The position numbers and the translations under genes are program-made. The notes below the pieces were generated by a model. That model worked only from the letters and a program-made list of their open reading frames with translations. It had not been told where the DNA came from and did no database searches. Shown here in pieces: positions 34,386-43,413 of a stretch of DNA of 44,964 nt (within the stretch, counting starts at the first letter, position 1; the number at the start of each line of letters is the position of its first letter). This stretch comes from JBEBSD01 sp040394475. Lineage in GTDB: Bacteria > Bacteroidota > Bacteroidia > Cytophagales > Spirosomataceae. The stretch lies in NCBI GenBank assembly GCA_040394475.1, contig JBEBSD010000052.1, positions 1 to 44,964 on the forward strand, given 5' to 3'.

Positions 34386-35257
34386 TCCTGCTTTTCGGCC
34401 TGGGAACTCCGGTTTCTGCCCGGTATGCAACAGTGCTTCCCGACTCGAACACAGCCCCGAACTACCGGGCGCTTCACGGGATTTTCGCGGTCCAATCGGT
34501 TGTGTATGCGGGCGCCCTGTACGGGTTGAGCAGTAGCTGGTACAAGGATCCGCTGACCAACTTTCACGTACAAAACGATGCCGGGGCCTGGCTGCAGGCC
34601 GACAAATTCGGGCACGTTTACACCGCCTATCAGATCAGTCGCTATTCTGCCGCAATTTACAGGCAAACGCATATCAGCAAAAAGCAAGCCATTCTCTATG
34701 GCGCGCTTTCCGGGTTTATTTTCCAGACCCCGATTGAGCTGCTTGACGGCTTTTCAAAAGATTATGGTTTTTCACCATCCGACATGCTCGCCAACCTGGC
34801 CGGCTCAGCCTTGTACGCCGGACAGCTGCTTTTATGGGACGACCTGCGCATTCATCCCAAGTTTTCTACCCGGTCCACCCCCTACGCTGCCCTCCGGCCC
34901 GAACTGCTGGGCCGCAACCGGATGGAACGGCTCCTGAAGGACTACAACGGACAGACTTACTGGTTTTCCGTGAGCCCTAAAAGCTTCTTTCCTCATTCCG
35001 GCTGGCCGCAATGGCTCTGTATCTCGGTGGGGTATGGAATTGAGAACATGGTCGCGGGAGAACCTTCTCAAAGTGTGCAGCGGGGTTTTGTGCCGTACCG
35101 GCAATATTACCTGTCCCTGGATGTCGACCTTACCCGGATCAGCACCCGCAATAAATTTGTCAGAACCCTGCTTCTGCTGGGAAACGCCGTGAAGATCCCG
35201 GCGCCGGCGCTCGAATTCAGCCGGAAAAAAGTAAAGCTGCATCCCTTGTACTTTTAG
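34352..35257 (+). CDS. DUF2279 (YfiM-like) exported protein
   Basis: This 301-residue protein has a signal peptide from ATG 34352 (MGNAKIPGWILILLFGLGTP, then VSA) and a membrane-associated core with the DUF2279/YfiM pattern: DKFGHVYTAYQISRYSA followed by hydrophobic segments (AILYGALSGFIFQTPIELLD and DMLANLAGSALYAGQ). Its function is unknown. The start overlaps the end of the vWA gene by 34 bp, which indicates translational coupling; an earlier ATG at 34313 would overlap by 73 bp and place a charged tail before the signal. It is the last gene of the fabG cluster and converges on the TIM-barrel gene with no gap. Confidence 0.78.
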   Translation: MGNAKIPGWILILLFGLGTPVSARYATVLPDSNTAPNYRALHGIFAVQSVVYAGALYGLSSSWYKDPLTNFHVQNDAGAWLQADKFGHVYTAYQISRYSAAIYRQTHISKKQAILYGALSGFIFQTPIELLDGFSKDYGFSPSDMLANLAGSALYAGQLLLWDDLRIHPKFSTRSTPYAALRPELLGRNRMERLLKDYNGQTYWFSVSPKSFFPHSGWPQWLCISVGYGIENMVAGEPSQSVQRGFVPYRQYYLSLDVDLTRISTRNKFVRTLLLLGNAVKIPAPALEFSRKKVKLHPLYF

Positions 35258-36142
35258 CTACCCGTACCGCTCCCGCAGCAGCTTCATCATATAAACGTTG
35301 ATTTCCCATTGATCGGACACAGGTTGCCGGGTGTACGGCAACGTAGGGAAATAGTCCGGCGGGCCGAATTCGGTCAGGAACGTAACCGTCTCCCCCGCTT
35401 TTCGTTTCCGTTCCACCACCTTATCCCACCAGGCAAAGTGGGCATCGCGTGCACGGCTCCATTCCGGCGCCCTCGGATCGTTCACCTGCGGACCCTGCGC
35501 ATGCCCTATCCGCGCATGGATATGATCGACCCGTTCCAGGGCCTTATCTACCGTTTCCGCCTGATCCGCCAGTAAGCTTTCATGGACATTGCACCAATGC
35601 GAGATATCCAGGGTCAGCCGGAGCGACGGGTGCTTTTCGATAAATGAGCGTGTTACCGGAGCCGAATAAAGCATTCGCCCACGATGGGTTTCATGGCATA
35701 CCGGAATCCCCGTTCTGGCGGCCACCTCACCGGTCAGGTCGACAAATGCCTTATTCTGGTCATAGGTAAAATAATCCTTGCCGGAATGGCAGTTAATATA
35801 CAGCGGTTTTCGGGCCGCCGCAGCCTCCAGCGCGCTCCTGAAGGCCTGGAAATGCTCCTCAAAAACAGTTTGGCTTCCCCCGCATAAATAGCCTATTTTC
35901 AGGTCAAAACGATCGAGGGCATCCTGCAATTCCTTTTGCCTCACGGCAGTACCGGGCCACCACATTTCCATGCCGTCATAGCCTGCCTGTTTTATCGCTT
36001 CACAGAATTCCGTCAAATTCCCCTTAAAGCCCCAATCCGTTGCCAATACCACTACAGGCTTCCCTGGCGTATCTTTTCCGGAGGCCATCAGCGCGGTTCC
36101 CGCCAGTCCGGATGCTGCTAAAAATGTGCGGCGGTTCATCAT
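35258..36142 (-). CDS. Exported sugar phosphate isomerase/epimerase-like TIM-barrel protein
   Basis: This 294-residue protein belongs to the xylose isomerase-like TIM-barrel superfamily. The N-terminus MMNRRTFLAASGLAGTALMA has a twin-arginine-like motif and a hydrophobic stretch, so it is probably exported. The barrel shows YDGMEMWWPG, INCHSGKDYF, VCHETHRGR, LTLDISHWCNV, HIHARIGHAQGPQ and FLTEFGP, which supply the usual divalent-metal ligands (Glu, Asp, His, Glu). Export argues against a phosphosugar substrate; homologues of this kind are known to isomerise or eliminate 3-keto sugars and uronates. It lies 50 bp downstream of the BNR-4 gene in the same operon. Confidence 0.8.
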   Translation of the reverse strand: MMNRRTFLAASGLAGTALMASGKDTPGKPVVVLATDWGFKGNLTEFCEAIKQAGYDGMEMWWPGTAVRQKELQDALDRFDLKIGYLCGGSQTVFEEHFQAFRSALEAAAARKPLYINCHSGKDYFTYDQNKAFVDLTGEVAARTGIPVCHETHRGRMLYSAPVTRSFIEKHPSLRLTLDISHWCNVHESLLADQAETVDKALERVDHIHARIGHAQGPQVNDPRAPEWSRARDAHFAWWDKVVERKRKAGETVTFLTEFGPPDYFPTLPYTRQPVSDQWEINVYMMKLLRERYG

Positions 36143-36192
36143 ATGTTCCTATTGTTATTTTGTAATCGGCCGGCGGGAATCCCGACCCTTAT

Positions 36193-37515
36193 TTATTCCG
36201 CTACTTTATAAACCACTAAATCCGAATAGACCGGCGCGTTCAACTCCCTTGGACGGTCCTGATGGACCGGCAGGGTTTCCCACTGCAGGATATACTTCCC
36301 GGTATTATCCGCTTTTTGCCGTTGCCCCATTCCTTCCTGCAGCTTCCAGACAGGAAGCGTCCTGGCATACTCCTTCTTTTTTACTTCCGACCGGCTTACT
36401 ACCTGCAAGGTCTTTTCATCCAACACCCAGGTTTCGTCTCCATGATGCACGTGGTGGACATCTACTGTCAACCGCTGCTTTCCATCCGCTTTCCGGATAC
36501 CTGAAATACTGACGTCGTTCCCCAATGAGCCGCCCTTATCCAGGTCCCATTTATGATCCGGCCAGTTACTGACCTGGTAGGTTTTCCAGCTATCCTTTTC
36601 CCATCGGGAAATAAACACCTGGCTGATTCCCCTGCCGTCGTATTTATGGTACGTAATGCATGCCCGGCCCTGATGGTCCCAGTTAATCTGGAATCCCATA
36701 TTGATCAGTCCGTTCCACGGACCTACCGGATCGACCACCGACTGTGTATCCCGCCACCGGGCGGGGAGTGTTACCTTTTTTCCGCCGATGGTTTCCCAGT
36801 TTGTAAAATCCTTGCTGCGGATACAGGAAAGATTATGGTTGGTATTGGCAATATAAGTAGACCGCCACATCCAGATGATATAGAAATAGCCATCCGGCCC
36901 CAAAACCGGGTTCTGCATATAGGCGTTTACTTCATTCTCCCCATCAAAAACAGGCGTATCAAAGGCACGTTTCCATTGCCGGGCATTCACGTCGTACTGA
37001 TTCCAGTACGTAATCCCCTGTCCGCTTCCGCCATCGCGGTATTGAAAAAACAGGTTCCCCTGCTGGTTTTTAAAGAACACCGGATAAGTTACTTTCTCTT
37101 CCTGTTTTCCCGTCATAGGCAGTTTTTCAAACTGGTCGATATTTTCGGGCGCCATCGATCTGAAGTAAATCAGCGGCACCCCGTGCATATTTCCGGACAC
37201 ATGGATGTACCCTGCTTCGTCCAATGCCATGGTAATGTAATTGTGGCTGTCCCAACCCGTTACGGAAGGCAGCACCGTTTTTTTCCATTCCGGGGCATCC
37301 AGCCGGCGCTGCGCGATCACCATGTTCCGGTCGCTGTCGTAATAACAACTGTATTGATACTGGTCGGTAGTATGGAGGACAAATCCTACCGGATGGCCGG
37401 CCCAGACCTTACCGACCGGTATCGCCTCTGCCTCCTTTTTACTTTGCCCATGCCCGGTCATCGTAATGGCAAGTCCTGCCAGCAGCAATATCCCTTTACT
37501 AACAGTACGTTTCAT
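36193..37515 (-). CDS. Secreted BNR-4 repeat protein, possible polysaccharide lyase
   Basis: This 440-residue protein has a signal peptide (KGILLLAGLAITMTGHGQ) and a BNR-4-type seven-bladed beta-propeller. Family phrases include GWDSHNYITMALDEAGYIHV followed by SGNMHG, then VTYPVFFKNQQGNLFFQYRD, ACITYHKYDGRG and a late VDVHHVHHGDETW. The fold is shared by ulvan lyases of families PL24 and PL25. As I recall, the active-site His pair and the Tyr/Arg pair of those enzymes are spaced about 20 and 16 residues apart; here His91/His111 and Tyr144/Arg160 have the same spacing. A uronate-containing polymer is therefore a plausible substrate, but catalysis is not proven. It is followed by the exported TIM-barrel gene. 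Confidence 0.75.
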   Translation of the reverse strand: MKRTVSKGILLLAGLAITMTGHGQSKKEAEAIPVGKVWAGHPVGFVLHTTDQYQYSCYYDSDRNMVIAQRRLDAPEWKKTVLPSVTGWDSHNYITMALDEAGYIHVSGNMHGVPLIYFRSMAPENIDQFEKLPMTGKQEEKVTYPVFFKNQQGNLFFQYRDGGSGQGITYWNQYDVNARQWKRAFDTPVFDGENEVNAYMQNPVLGPDGYFYIIWMWRSTYIANTNHNLSCIRSKDFTNWETIGGKKVTLPARWRDTQSVVDPVGPWNGLINMGFQINWDHQGRACITYHKYDGRGISQVFISRWEKDSWKTYQVSNWPDHKWDLDKGGSLGNDVSISGIRKADGKQRLTVDVHHVHHGDETWVLDEKTLQVVSRSEVKKKEYARTLPVWKLQEGMGQRQKADNTGKYILQWETLPVHQDRPRELNAPVYSDLVVYKVAE

Positions 37516-37669
37516 TTTTTTGCTTTTCCACTGTTTTCTAACAAAGCCTGAAACACCGGATTTCTGCTGTTCTCCGGGAGAGAAATTTGCGTTGGATGAT
37601 GGTTGCGATAGAAAGGGATGAAATTCTCCGGTTGGACCCAGAAGTGCGTCGCAAAAATTTGGCTACAAT

Positions 37670-37699
37670 CAAAATAATACCTAAGTCCACATCCGCAAA
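37670..37699 (-). promoter_or_regulatory. Possible BNR-4 promoter
   Basis: On the minus strand TTTG (37699-37696) is followed after 18 nt by TTATTTTG (37677-37670), a 7/8 match to TAnnTTTG. The leader would be about 150 nt. Confidence 0.3.
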
Positions 37700-37788
37700 A
37701 GGGGATAAAAACCATCCCTTTTCTCAAACAAAAACTTAAATGACAGAACGATATCGTTATTTAGAAGATTTTATTAATGAACTACGTT

Positions 37789-38048
37789 CAGCTCACCCCG
37801 ATTTGGAATCGGGGTGTTCATGGTTTGTAACGCAGAGTCCAATCAATTCGTTACCCTCATGAAACCAATCCATCAATACAACTATCTCCATTTACTGACT
37901 TCTGGGCCATTATTGTTGAAGTAGCTGAACATACTGCACGAAAGATGCTGGAATGATAGGTTTGTTGGAAATTGAATTTATATGAGTGTATTAAATCGCG
38001 TTGAAAACGCTAACCAAAAACACCCCGATTGCAAATCGGGGTGAGCTG
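37789..38048. repeat. BIME-like pair of identical hairpins in inverted orientation
   Basis: The outer arms CAGCTCACCCCGATT (37789-37803) and its complement (38034-38048) match perfectly over 15 bp. Each end is itself a 10-bp hairpin, CACCCCGATT/AATCGGGGTG, with loop TGG on the left (37794-37816) and GCA on the right (38021-38043). The inner arms also pair over 12 bp (37807-37818 with 38019-38030). The 200 bp between have no coding content that I recognise. Confidence 0.8.
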
Positions 38049-38076
38049 GGGCTAACAACCATCTGCCGTCCTGAAA

Positions 38077-38112
38077 AATAACAGCGACGCAATTACTCGC
38101 GTCGCTGTTATT
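38077..38112 (-). terminator. Terminator of susD
   Basis: A perfect 14-bp stem (AATAACAGCGACGC at 38077-38090 with its complement at 38099-38112) lies 18 bp beyond the susD stop. On the minus strand a T-rich run follows (opposite GAAAAA at 38073-38078). Confidence 0.8.
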
Positions 38113-38130
38113 TTCGGCAAAGCTGTCAGG

Positions 38131-39765
38131 CTACCAATTAGGGTTTTGGTTGATCCCCGAGTTGTTGTTTATTTCGTTCTGAGGAAAAGGCCACAGGTAA
38201 TCCCTGTTTTCAATGAAGATCCTGTCTTCTACTTTAACGCGCTCGTTGGTTGCCGGGTTATAGGCGCCATAAACCGGCCCGTCCAGCACCTCCTTCCCTA
38301 TTCTCCATCTCCTGATGTCGTATATCCTGGTACCTTCCAGGGCAAGTTCCACCGTACGCTCGCGTCTGTACAGCTCCCGCATCTTTTCCTGCGAGTTGTA
38401 TTTCGTTTCGTCATAATCCGGCATGCCGGCCCGGTTGCGGATCTGATTGAGGTAGTCCGTTACCTCCGGATCGTTCCACTGGCCCGATTCCACAAGCGCT
38501 TCGACATAACTCAGCATCATTTCCGCATAGCGGATCACAATGTAATTCAGGTTTCCATTCCCGTACTGGGCAGTCCGGTCCTGCTCGGTCATGTACTTTT
38601 TTACCAGGTACCCCGAGACGTTTGCCGAGTTATAGCCGATAGTAGTGGTATTCCCGGTAGCGGTGCTGAACGGTTCATACACAATACCCGCGATCAACGT
38701 CGCTCCGGGCAGCAAAACAGTAGCGGAAAGGCGGGGATCTCTGCTATTGTTGAAATCAGGCTCTTTTATGTATTGTAAACGCTCCGCTTCCGACAGCTCC
38801 TGCAACGTCCTGCCATCCTTGGTTTCATAGGTATCTACCAACGCTGCAGTCACGCTGATCGTCGCCTGACCACCCTGTACACTGGCCGGGCCAAATCGCC
38901 CCATTATCCCCTTATTTCCCCGGGGCTTTATCAGGATCCGTTCTTTGCTGGTCAGCCCGGTATAATTGAACACATCTTCATACTTTCCGGGATACAATTC
39001 AAAAACATTAAGCGCTCGTAATTTTTTGAACGATTCTATTACCTTATCGTATTTTTTCACCCCCAGGAATAACTGTACCTGCAAGGCGTAGCAGACACCT
39101 TTTGACATTCTGAACAGTTCTGCTTCTGAATAGGTTGCCGGCAAATCCGCCGCCGCCGTTTCCAGCTCGGAAGCAATAAAATTTACAATTTCATCCTCTG
39201 TATTCGGCGGCAGGTTTTTAGCCTCCGGATCCGCAAACTCGATCGGGCGATCTACAATCGGGATGTTGCCGAATAACTCGAACAGCTTCAGATGCGAATA
39301 GGCACGCAGCGCCCTGGCTTCCGCTGCGAACCTTCTTTTCAGCGCCGCATCGGCAACGTATACGCGTTCGTAATTGGCCAGAATACGCGAACAATCCCTG
39401 ATATTGGCGTAGTTGAAGCGGTAAAAATCGGTGAGATAGCCGTTTGCCGGCGTCACCTGGTTGGTAACAAACTGCTGCCAGGAGCCGAAATTTGCCCGAA
39501 AAACGCCTTCATCGGTTATTCCGGTCATTTGCATCTTGGAATTGGCCTGGAAGGTCCCTCCATCGGTAATTAATGCACCTGCCGGAATGGAATTAGTGTA
39601 AACAGCATTCAGATAAGCGACCAGGTTATCCTGAGTCCGCCACCAAAGTGCGTCTGTCGTGGCGGTCGGATTATCCCGCTCCAGAAAATCGCCACAGCTC
39701 ACTAAGAACATCATTGGCAGCAAAAGCAGGCCGGCTACTAATTTATGTACGGATATCTTTTTCAT
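38131..39765 (-). CDS. SusD/RagB-family outer-membrane glycan-binding lipoprotein
   Basis: SusD proteins sit on the cell surface and form the lid of the SusC transporter, capturing oligosaccharides. The 544-residue protein has a lipoprotein signal (LVAGLLLLPMMFLVSCGDF, lipid-attachment Cys24), an N-terminal TPR-like helical region with YFRNYANIRD-like sequence (FYRFNYANIRDCSRIL) and ALRAYSHLKLFELFGNIPIV, and the typical C-terminal ending YLWPFPQNEINNNSGINQNP. The length is normal. It lies 218 bp downstream of its susC partner, an unusually long gap that contains a palindromic element. The ligand cannot be read from the sequence. Confidence 0.94.
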   Translation of the reverse strand: MKKISVHKLVAGLLLLPMMFLVSCGDFLERDNPTATTDALWWRTQDNLVAYLNAVYTNSIPAGALITDGGTFQANSKMQMTGITDEGVFRANFGSWQQFVTNQVTPANGYLTDFYRFNYANIRDCSRILANYERVYVADAALKRRFAAEARALRAYSHLKLFELFGNIPIVDRPIEFADPEAKNLPPNTEDEIVNFIASELETAAADLPATYSEAELFRMSKGVCYALQVQLFLGVKKYDKVIESFKKLRALNVFELYPGKYEDVFNYTGLTSKERILIKPRGNKGIMGRFGPASVQGGQATISVTAALVDTYETKDGRTLQELSEAERLQYIKEPDFNNSRDPRLSATVLLPGATLIAGIVYEPFSTATGNTTTIGYNSANVSGYLVKKYMTEQDRTAQYGNGNLNYIVIRYAEMMLSYVEALVESGQWNDPEVTDYLNQIRNRAGMPDYDETKYNSQEKMRELYRRERTVELALEGTRIYDIRRWRIGKEVLDGPVYGAYNPATNERVKVEDRIFIENRDYLWPFPQNEINNNSGINQNPNW

Positions 39766-39800
39766 CTTTATAAATATTAGGTTTTAGCTATTAGGTGATA

Positions 39801-39921
39801 GGCTTCGGGAAAAAGTGATCAGCTATCGGAGATCAGAGATCGGAGATCAGCCGCACGGTGGACCGCTTTTCATTCATTTGATCGGTTTGTGTGCCTGGGC
39901 GGCCCCCCGATTTCCGAAGCC
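39801..39921. repeat. Dispersed short repeat, copy B, within an inverted-repeat frame
   Basis: An 8-bp inverted repeat, GGCTTCGG (39801-39808) and CCGAAGCC (39914-39921), encloses reiterated GATCAG/ATCGGAGATCAG words and a 31-bp segment (39845-39875) that matches 21761-21791 at 26 of 31 bases. It sits between susC and susD. Confidence 0.5.
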
Positions 39922-39983
39922 TCATGACCCTTTCACCTGTATTATTATTTCACGCATGATAGATTGCTTAACACTTGGACCCA

Positions 39984-42900
39984 TCAGAATTTCAGATTCA
40001 CTCCCAACGTGAGAATCCTGTTGGGTGCTACTGTCTCCTGTATGTTAACCCCGGATGTTATTCCTACTTCCGGATCCACCATTTTCAGCTTGGTGAATGC
40101 AAATGGATTCTGTGCGTTGACATACACACGAAGTATTTTCGCCCCGATCCTCTTTGTCGTTAGCGAAGCAGGCAGCGTATAGCCCAGCTGCAGATACCGT
40201 ATCCGCACGAAGTCGCCATTTCTCCTGTAGAAATCGGAATACCTGATACCGGCTGCACTCAGTATCGGCAATGCGGCACCGGTATGCTGGGGGGTCCAGG
40301 TGTCTGTCTGGTAAATCTGGGGCGTGGACTGGGTACCGATATTCCCCTGGAACGGGTTTGCTAAAATGCCGTCATAAAAGAAATCCCTGCCGGCCATGCC
40401 AGATGCCAATGCATCAAAATCCAACCCTTTGTATTTAAATCCGAACCCTCCGAAAAAGACGCTTGTAGGTTCGGTATTACCCAAAGCGATGCGGTCATTA
40501 TCGTTCAAAACCTCATCCCCGTTGGTATCTACAAATCTGATTTCCCCCGCTTTCTGTCCCCCGAATTTGATTACATCAGGATTGTCGATATCGGCTTGCT
40601 GCAAAATCCCCTGTGTTTTGAACCCAAAACGTTCCCTCAGCGCCCCCCCTTCCATCAGGATCGCATTCCCTTGTATAATCGGTACCCCCGGGTTAATCAG
40701 GCTCAGAATCTCACTGGTCATCTTACTGTAGCCAAGGCTGGCGTTAATCCTGAAGTCATTCGTAATCGCCTTATTGTACTTGATGCTCAGATCGACCCCT
40801 CTCACTCTGGCCGACCCTGCGTTGAACAGGGGAGCTGTGTTGGTTGCGTTGGTAGAATTCATCCCGATCCCCGAAGAATAAAATTGTTCGGACCGGATCA
40901 GAATGTCCGTAGTCGTCTTATCGTACCATTCAGCCGTTATATCCAATCCGGAAGCCAGCGCGATGTCCGTACCGATATTCAGTATAGCGGTTTTTTCCCA
41001 CTGAAGCGCCGCATTTCCGAAAACCGAAGGGGTCCCGTTCGCATTGATCAGGTTTTGATACTGATAGGGTGAAACTCTGTTATTACCCAATATTCCATAG
41101 GAAGCTCTCAGTTTCCAACCGACAATTTCCTTCACCCGGAAGAAGGGTTCCTGGTCAATATTCCAGCCTACGGCTACCGACGGGAAGTTCCCCCATTTAT
41201 GACCCGGACCAAAAATAGACGACCCGTCCCGGCGTACGCCTACTTCCAGCAAATAGCGCTCGTCGAATGCGTAAATTATCTTGCCGAAATAAGATCTCAA
41301 AGCAATGTTATTCCAGTTGCCTGTCGTCTCCAGCTCCTGTACATATCCCAGTATACCATTAATGCTATGAGAGCCGACGAGCTTCTTGTAATCTAAATTA
41401 CCGCCCCAGTAGAAATAGTTTGAACGACGATCAAGGGTTGCTGTCTTGACAAAGCTGTTGTTTCCCTCGGCGACAAACGTGTTGTAATTAAAGAACGTAT
41501 AGTCCAGCTGATCATGCATATCCAGGCCGGATGTTACGTTGTAGCTGGCCTGGGCATTTAGTGTCAATGCTTTATTGATTTTCCACTGGGGCCTGATATT
41601 GATCGTCGCCTGATCATTGGCCCGGGAGGTCGTTCCTGCCTGCTCCAGGATTGCGACGGGATTCCATAGCTCTCCGAAGGACCCGTAGAACCGGTATCCT
41701 GCCGGAATATAGTCCGGAAGCTCACCGGCCGGCCTTTGAGGGAACACCCCCACTATGGTCGGAGGGATTGCATATATTTTGCCGTAAAGATACCCCGTAT
41801 TGCGGGTAGCCCCTCCCACGTAAGGCTCGGTCTGATCGGACCGCGAGGCGAACACATCGGTATAGACAAAAAGGTTTTGGGTCAAATCCACCGTAGTATT
41901 CATCCGGACCGTAGTCCTGGTGTATAAGGACTGCGGACGCGATCCCAGATCCTGCAGCTGACCGAATTGCCTGGTATGGTTCAGGTTAACCACAAAACGG
42001 GAGGCGGTGTTTCCGCCGGATACCAAAACAGAGTGCTGTTGAATAGGAATATTTTTTCTGACGGTCAGGTCCCACCATTTGGTGTCCGGGTACCTGGCCG
42101 GATCCGACTGATTTCTGGTGGCGTCAATTGCTTCTTCTGAAAAACCGGGTGATCTGCCCTCGTTGATATCCAACTGGTTTCTCATTTGCATGTACGTAAC
42201 CCCGTCCACGAACTTGGGCACATTGAGCGGTTGCTGCACCCCGAAATAGCCGTTGTATTCTACATTCACAATGCCGGCTTTCCCTCTTTTGGTTGTGATC
42301 AGAATAACGCCGTTTGCCCCCCGTGATCCATACATGGAAGCCGAAGCGGCATCTTTTAAGATGGAAATTGTTTCAACTGTCGCAGGATCCAAATTGTTCA
42401 TATTACCGGGTATCCCGTCAATAAGCACCAGCGGGTCTGCATTGTTCAAGGTAGCAATTCCCCGGATCCTGATGTTGGAGGCATCGCTGCCTACCACCCC
42501 GGATTGCTGCTGTACCACCACCCCTGTCGCTCCGCCCTGCAGCGCCTGCGATAACTGGGTGACAGGTTTGTTTTCAAGATTGTTCAGACTGATCGTGCTT
42601 ACCGACGACGCGATCTCTTTTCTCCTTTGTGTTCCAAACCCTGTAACGATCACCTCATCCAGGGCGGTTAAATCCTCTTCCAGCGAAAAAATCAGATTGG
42701 ATCTTTCTCCCTTGACAATAAACTCCTCGGACTTAAAACCAACCATGCTGATAATGATGGTCGAATTAAGGGGGACGTTGTTCAGTACAAAGTTTCCCTT
42801 TTCGTCTGAAAGCGTACCGATATTCGATTGGCCGGAGACCTTAATAGTGGCGCCGGGCAGCGGGATAGGAGGGTCGTTCACTTCGAATACCCTGCCTGAA

Positions 42901-43376
42901 ACCGAAACATCTATCCCTGACTTGGCCAAACGGATTTTCTTCCCGATGACAGGGTCCGGAATAGTGGGCAGCGGCTGATTTTCCGAAACATTCACGGGCT
43001 GCTCACCAGGTTTTATCCGAAACAGCATAATCTGCTTTCCATGGATTTCATAGCGAATCGCAAGCGGTGTAAAAAGCTGCTCCAGTATTTCAGAAAGTTT
43101 TGAGTTGGAGGCATTTAAAGACACTTTAGACGACGACCTTATCTCTATGGGATTGTAGATAAACTTGATATCTACTTCATTTTCCAGAGAAACCAGGGTG
43201 TTTTTCAGAGTCGTGCGTTCTATCTGTAGTGTGATTTTTTTCTCCAGGAGTTCCTGGGCATGGAGTCTTTCGTTTGCAAAAGCTAAACTCGTACAAACAA
43301 TGATAAGGAATATTTGCTGTAAGGATATTTTCATTATAACCCAACAGAATGTTTTGAAACCATAATTTCTGGACAT
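39984..43376 (-). CDS. SusC/RagA-family TonB-dependent transporter with N-terminal STN domain
   Basis: This 1130-residue outer-membrane transporter imports the glycan captured by SusD. In order it has a signal peptide (about 15-41), an STN signalling domain (about 48-120; TLKNTLVSLENEVDIKFIYN), a carboxypeptidase-regulatory-like domain (about 158-232; VPLPGATIKV-like IPLPGATIKVSG), a TonB-box region ending in LDEVIVTGFG (239-248), the SusC plug with LVLIDGIPG and LKDAASASMYGSRGANGVIL, and the barrel up to GVNLKF. The STN domain signals to an anti-sigma factor, and a FecR gene lies directly upstream. The frame begins at ATG 43376; an internal ATG at 43334 gives the bare signal peptide and cannot be excluded. 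Confidence 0.95.
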   Translation of the reverse strand: MSRNYGFKTFCWVIMKISLQQIFLIIVCTSLAFANERLHAQELLEKKITLQIERTTLKNTLVSLENEVDIKFIYNPIEIRSSSKVSLNASNSKLSEILEQLFTPLAIRYEIHGKQIMLFRIKPGEQPVNVSENQPLPTIPDPVIGKKIRLAKSGIDVSVSGRVFEVNDPPIPLPGATIKVSGQSNIGTLSDEKGNFVLNNVPLNSTIIISMVGFKSEEFIVKGERSNLIFSLEEDLTALDEVIVTGFGTQRRKEIASSVSTISLNNLENKPVTQLSQALQGGATGVVVQQQSGVVGSDASNIRIRGIATLNNADPLVLIDGIPGNMNNLDPATVETISILKDAASASMYGSRGANGVILITTKRGKAGIVNVEYNGYFGVQQPLNVPKFVDGVTYMQMRNQLDINEGRSPGFSEEAIDATRNQSDPARYPDTKWWDLTVRKNIPIQQHSVLVSGGNTASRFVVNLNHTRQFGQLQDLGSRPQSLYTRTTVRMNTTVDLTQNLFVYTDVFASRSDQTEPYVGGATRNTGYLYGKIYAIPPTIVGVFPQRPAGELPDYIPAGYRFYGSFGELWNPVAILEQAGTTSRANDQATINIRPQWKINKALTLNAQASYNVTSGLDMHDQLDYTFFNYNTFVAEGNNSFVKTATLDRRSNYFYWGGNLDYKKLVGSHSINGILGYVQELETTGNWNNIALRSYFGKIIYAFDERYLLEVGVRRDGSSIFGPGHKWGNFPSVAVGWNIDQEPFFRVKEIVGWKLRASYGILGNNRVSPYQYQNLINANGTPSVFGNAALQWEKTAILNIGTDIALASGLDITAEWYDKTTTDILIRSEQFYSSGIGMNSTNATNTAPLFNAGSARVRGVDLSIKYNKAITNDFRINASLGYSKMTSEILSLINPGVPIIQGNAILMEGGALRERFGFKTQGILQQADIDNPDVIKFGGQKAGEIRFVDTNGDEVLNDNDRIALGNTEPTSVFFGGFGFKYKGLDFDALASGMAGRDFFYDGILANPFQGNIGTQSTPQIYQTDTWTPQHTGAALPILSAAGIRYSDFYRRNGDFVRIRYLQLGYTLPASLTTKRIGAKILRVYVNAQNPFAFTKLKMVDPEVGITSGVNIQETVAPNRILTLGVNLKF

Positions 43377-43413
43377 AATTTTACCGGACTTTTGTTCTAT
43401 TGAAAGATTTGGG

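Larger units (their letters stand above)
37516..38130. other. Noncoding interval with a nested inverted repeat
   Basis: No reliable gene is present. It holds a possible BNR-4 promoter (37670-37699), a roughly 260-bp element bounded by two identical hairpins (37789-38048) and the susD terminator (38077-38112). A 40-codon frame at 37740-37862 (starting MTERYRYLEDFINELRS) runs through the left hairpin; it has no recognisable family and is most likely chance or a remnant. Confidence 0.6.

Noticed and set aside
36553..37551. 332-codon plus-strand frame opposite the BNR-4 gene
   Set aside because: Antisense shadow; the minus-strand product has a signal peptide and family motifs.
37740..37862. 40-codon frame starting at an ATG
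   Set aside because: Passes through one arm of the inverted-repeat element and has no recognised family; chance or remnant is more likely than a gene.
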